NCBI GenBank assembly: GCA_026992075.1
Contig: JALXAM010000076.1
Coordinates: 30,494-94,493, forward strand
Direction of reading: 5' to 3'
Length of the DNA stretch: 64,000 nucleotides
Origin: Sedimenticola sp.
GTDB taxonomy: Bacteria; Pseudomonadota; Gammaproteobacteria; Chromatiales; Chromatiaceae
This document shows, piece by piece, positions 62,422 through 64,000 of the stretch (its first letter is position 1; each line of letters starts with the position of its first letter). The position numbers and the translations under genes are program-made. The notes under the pieces are model-generated. The model ran no database searches, was not told where the DNA came from, and worked only from the letters and a program-made list of their open reading frames with translations.

Positions 62422-64000
62422 GGATACCGGCCACCGGGTCCGCGCCGGCACTCCGGCGCCAGCCGGCTCTTCCCCTGGCCTGCCGCTCAGAAGCCTCCGC
62501 TTCGGGCTTGCGGCGCTGGCGCTGTCCGGACTGCTGGCCGGCTGCGCCACCCTGGGGCCGGATTTCCAGCCCTTGAAGAGCGATGATCTGTCCCGCTGGG
62601 ACCAGAAGCTCTACCGGCTGGCCGAGCCGGAACAGGCCGAAACGAAGACGGATCTCCATTCCTGGTGGAAACAGTTTCAGGATCCGGTGCTGGAGCGGCT
62701 CATCGAGATCGCCGGCCGGGAAAACCTTCCACTGCGGCAGGCCGGCCTGCGCATTCTCCAGGCCCGTGCCCTGCTGGGCGCCGCGGGTGCCGGCCGTTAT
62801 CCCCAATCGCAACTGGGCACCGGCAGCTATACCTATTTCCATCAAAAGGATCACGGAGGAAAGGAAGACAGCAATGGCTACGGCAGCTTCCAGGCTGGAC
62901 TGACCGTGGGCTGGGAGCTGGACTTCTGGGGCAGGTTCCAGCGGGCCATCGAATCGGCGGACGCCGGTTTTCTCGCCTCCCTGCAGGCCCAGCGGGCGCT
63001 GCAGGTGTTGATCAAGGCCCAGGTGGCCAGCCTCTATTTCAACTGGCGGGTGCTGGGGGAACGCATCGCCATCGCGCGCAAGAACGCCGAGCTGCAGAAA
63101 CGCAGCCTGCAGATCGCCACCGAGCTGTACCGGGCCGGCAACACTTCGGAACTGGATCTGCAGCAGGCCAGAACCCAGTATCTCTCCACCCTGGCCGCCA
63201 TTCCCGAGCTGCAGCGCCAGCGACGCCAGACCTTCAACTCCCTTGCGCTCACCCTGGGACGCGCACCTGGTGATCTGCCGGAACTGAAGGACGATCCCGG
63301 TTACCGGCTGCCACGAGCGGACAGCGTGACGCTGCACGGCGTTCCCAGCCGTCTGCTGCTGCGGCGCCCGGACGTGCATGCGGCAGCCTGGGCGGTGGCC
63401 GCCCAATCGGCCCAGATCGGCGTGGCGGAGGCCGACCTCTATCCCGCCATCTCCCTGGTGGGCACCCTGGGCTGGTCCAGCACCACCCTGGCCGGCGTCC
63501 CCGACACCGCCCTGTTGGGTGTGGGCCCCTCCCTGCGCTGGAACCTGTTCGATCACGGCCTGATCCGCAACAACGTGCGGCTTCAGGATGCCCGCCTGCA
63601 GGAAGCGCTGGAGGCCTACCGGCAGACGGTTCTCACCGCCGCGCGGGAGATCGACGATGCCGCCATCAGCCTGGTGAAGACCAACGAGCAGGAGAAGATC
63701 ATGGAAGAGACGGTGGCCACCGCCGAACGGGCGCTGCAGATCGCCCACACCAGCTACCGGGAGGGCTACACCGACTTCCAGCGGGTGCTGGACGCCCAGC
63801 GCAGCCTGTTCACCCAGAACGACCGGCTGGCCAGCATCCGCGGCGCCAGCCTGGCCTACCTGGTGGCGCTCTACAAGGGGCTGGGCGGGGGCTGGAAACC
63901 GGCCACCCTGGACCAGGTGGTGCCGAACGCCACTCGCGAACGGATGAAGCAACGCACCAACTGGGGTGATCTGCTGGACCGGCCCCTGCCCGCCCGACTC
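62369..64000 (+). CDS. NodT/TolC-family efflux outer membrane lipoprotein (3' end cut by window edge)
   Basis: Outer membrane channel of tripartite efflux systems. Lipobox LSGLLAGCA; OEP domains YFHQKDHGG, VGWELDFWGRFQRAIESADA, LQIATELYRAGNTSELDLQQ, VPSRLLLRRPDVHAAAW, VGVGPSLRWNLFDHG and EREI-type helices. It is open from about 62480 to the window end (base 64000). The start is uncertain: no ATG/GTG/TTG lies just before the signal peptide; the nearest in-frame ATG is 62369, inside gltS (53-base overlap). It may form the missing outer membrane partner of a downstream pump. Confidence 0.82.
   Translation, partial: MPWSSSSSWPPLSSRAAEDTGHRVRAGTPAPAGSSPGLPLRSLRFGLAALALSGLLAGCATLGPDFQPLKSDDLSRWDQKLYRLAEPEQAETKTDLHSWWKQFQDPVLERLIEIAGRENLPLRQAGLRILQARALLGAAGAGRYPQSQLGTGSYTYFHQKDHGGKEDSNGYGSFQAGLTVGWELDFWGRFQRAIESADAGFLASLQAQRALQVLIKAQVASLYFNWRVLGERIAIARKNAELQKRSLQIATELYRAGNTSELDLQQARTQYLSTLAAIPELQRQRRQTFNSLALTLGRAPGDLPELKDDPGYRLPRADSVTLHGVPSRLLLRRPDVHAAAWAVAAQSAQIGVAEADLYPAISLVGTLGWSSTTLAGVPDTALLGVGPSLRWNLFDHGLIRNNVRLQDARLQEALEAYRQTVLTAAREIDDAAISLVKTNEQEKIMEETVATAERALQIAHTSYREGYTDFQRVLDAQRSLFTQNDRLASIRGASLAYLVALYKGLGGGWKPATLDQVVPNATRERMKQRTNWGDLLDRPLPARL

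Overview
The window looks like a chromosomal segment of a GC-rich gammaproteobacterium that oxidises reduced sulfur. The evidence is a cytoplasmic SoeABC-type sulfite dehydrogenase operon, a sulfur-globule-type envelope protein, a Dnr/FNR-type regulator, an octaheme tetrathionate-reductase-family cytochrome, and a uvrC-pgsA-tRNA-Gly-tRNA-Cys block of enterobacterial type. The species cannot be named from the sequence alone. There is no phage, plasmid or CRISPR content. The accessory flavour comes from small palindromic repeats and operons of poorly characterised envelope proteins.

Layout. 1-2.6 kb: hisB-hisH (left edge cut) and a siderophore-type porin. 2.7-6.0 kb: operon of an inositol-monophosphatase-family enzyme, an octaheme cytochrome and a cytochrome b. 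6.2-10.8 kb: periplasmic binding protein, porin and a GGDEF/EAL sensor. 10.8-17.4 kb: trhP (carrying an in-frame palindromic repeat), then sixA-soeC-soeB-soeA. 17.5-19.2 kb: a MITE, a Crp/Fnr regulator and a sulfur globule protein. 19.2-25.6 kb: mlaA, a TraB/GumN protein, rnt, a CGFS glutaredoxin, a YccA-type protein, serS, DUF190 and crcB. 25.8-30.4 kb: argD-argF, a YgiM-type SH3 protein and a sodium:neurotransmitter-type symporter. 30.7-34.1 kb: uvrC-pgsA-tRNA-Gly-tRNA-Cys with uvrY inverted downstream. 34.2-38.8 kb: operon perM, Ycf46-like AAA ATPase, glgX. 38.8-41.0 kb: three-gene envelope operon ending in a BamA/TamA-type barrel. 41.2-44.1 kb: an AsmA-family gene between two inverted MITEs. 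44.2-52.1 kb: one long operon of an outer membrane channel, an AraC regulator and four DUF1254/DUF1214 proteins. 52.3-57.5 kb: class A acid phosphatase and an RND pump with its adaptor. 57.8-64 kb: K+ channel, VOC lipoprotein, proline-rich lipoprotein, WD40 lipoprotein, RRM protein, gltS and a NodT-type efflux protein cut by the right edge.

How the parts fit. SoeABC would oxidise sulfite in the cytoplasm and pass electrons to quinone. The globule protein would coat stored sulfur. The octaheme cytochrome with cytochrome b could exchange electrons with sulfur or nitrogen oxyanions in the periplasm. The most unusual content is (i) a three-copy repeat whose conserved ~50-bp core is flanked at each locus by a different 27-28-bp inverted repeat, one copy lying in frame inside trhP; (ii) IS5-like MITEs placed exactly at gene ends; and (iii) the self-contained OMP-AraC-DUF1254 x4 operon with a candidate operator.
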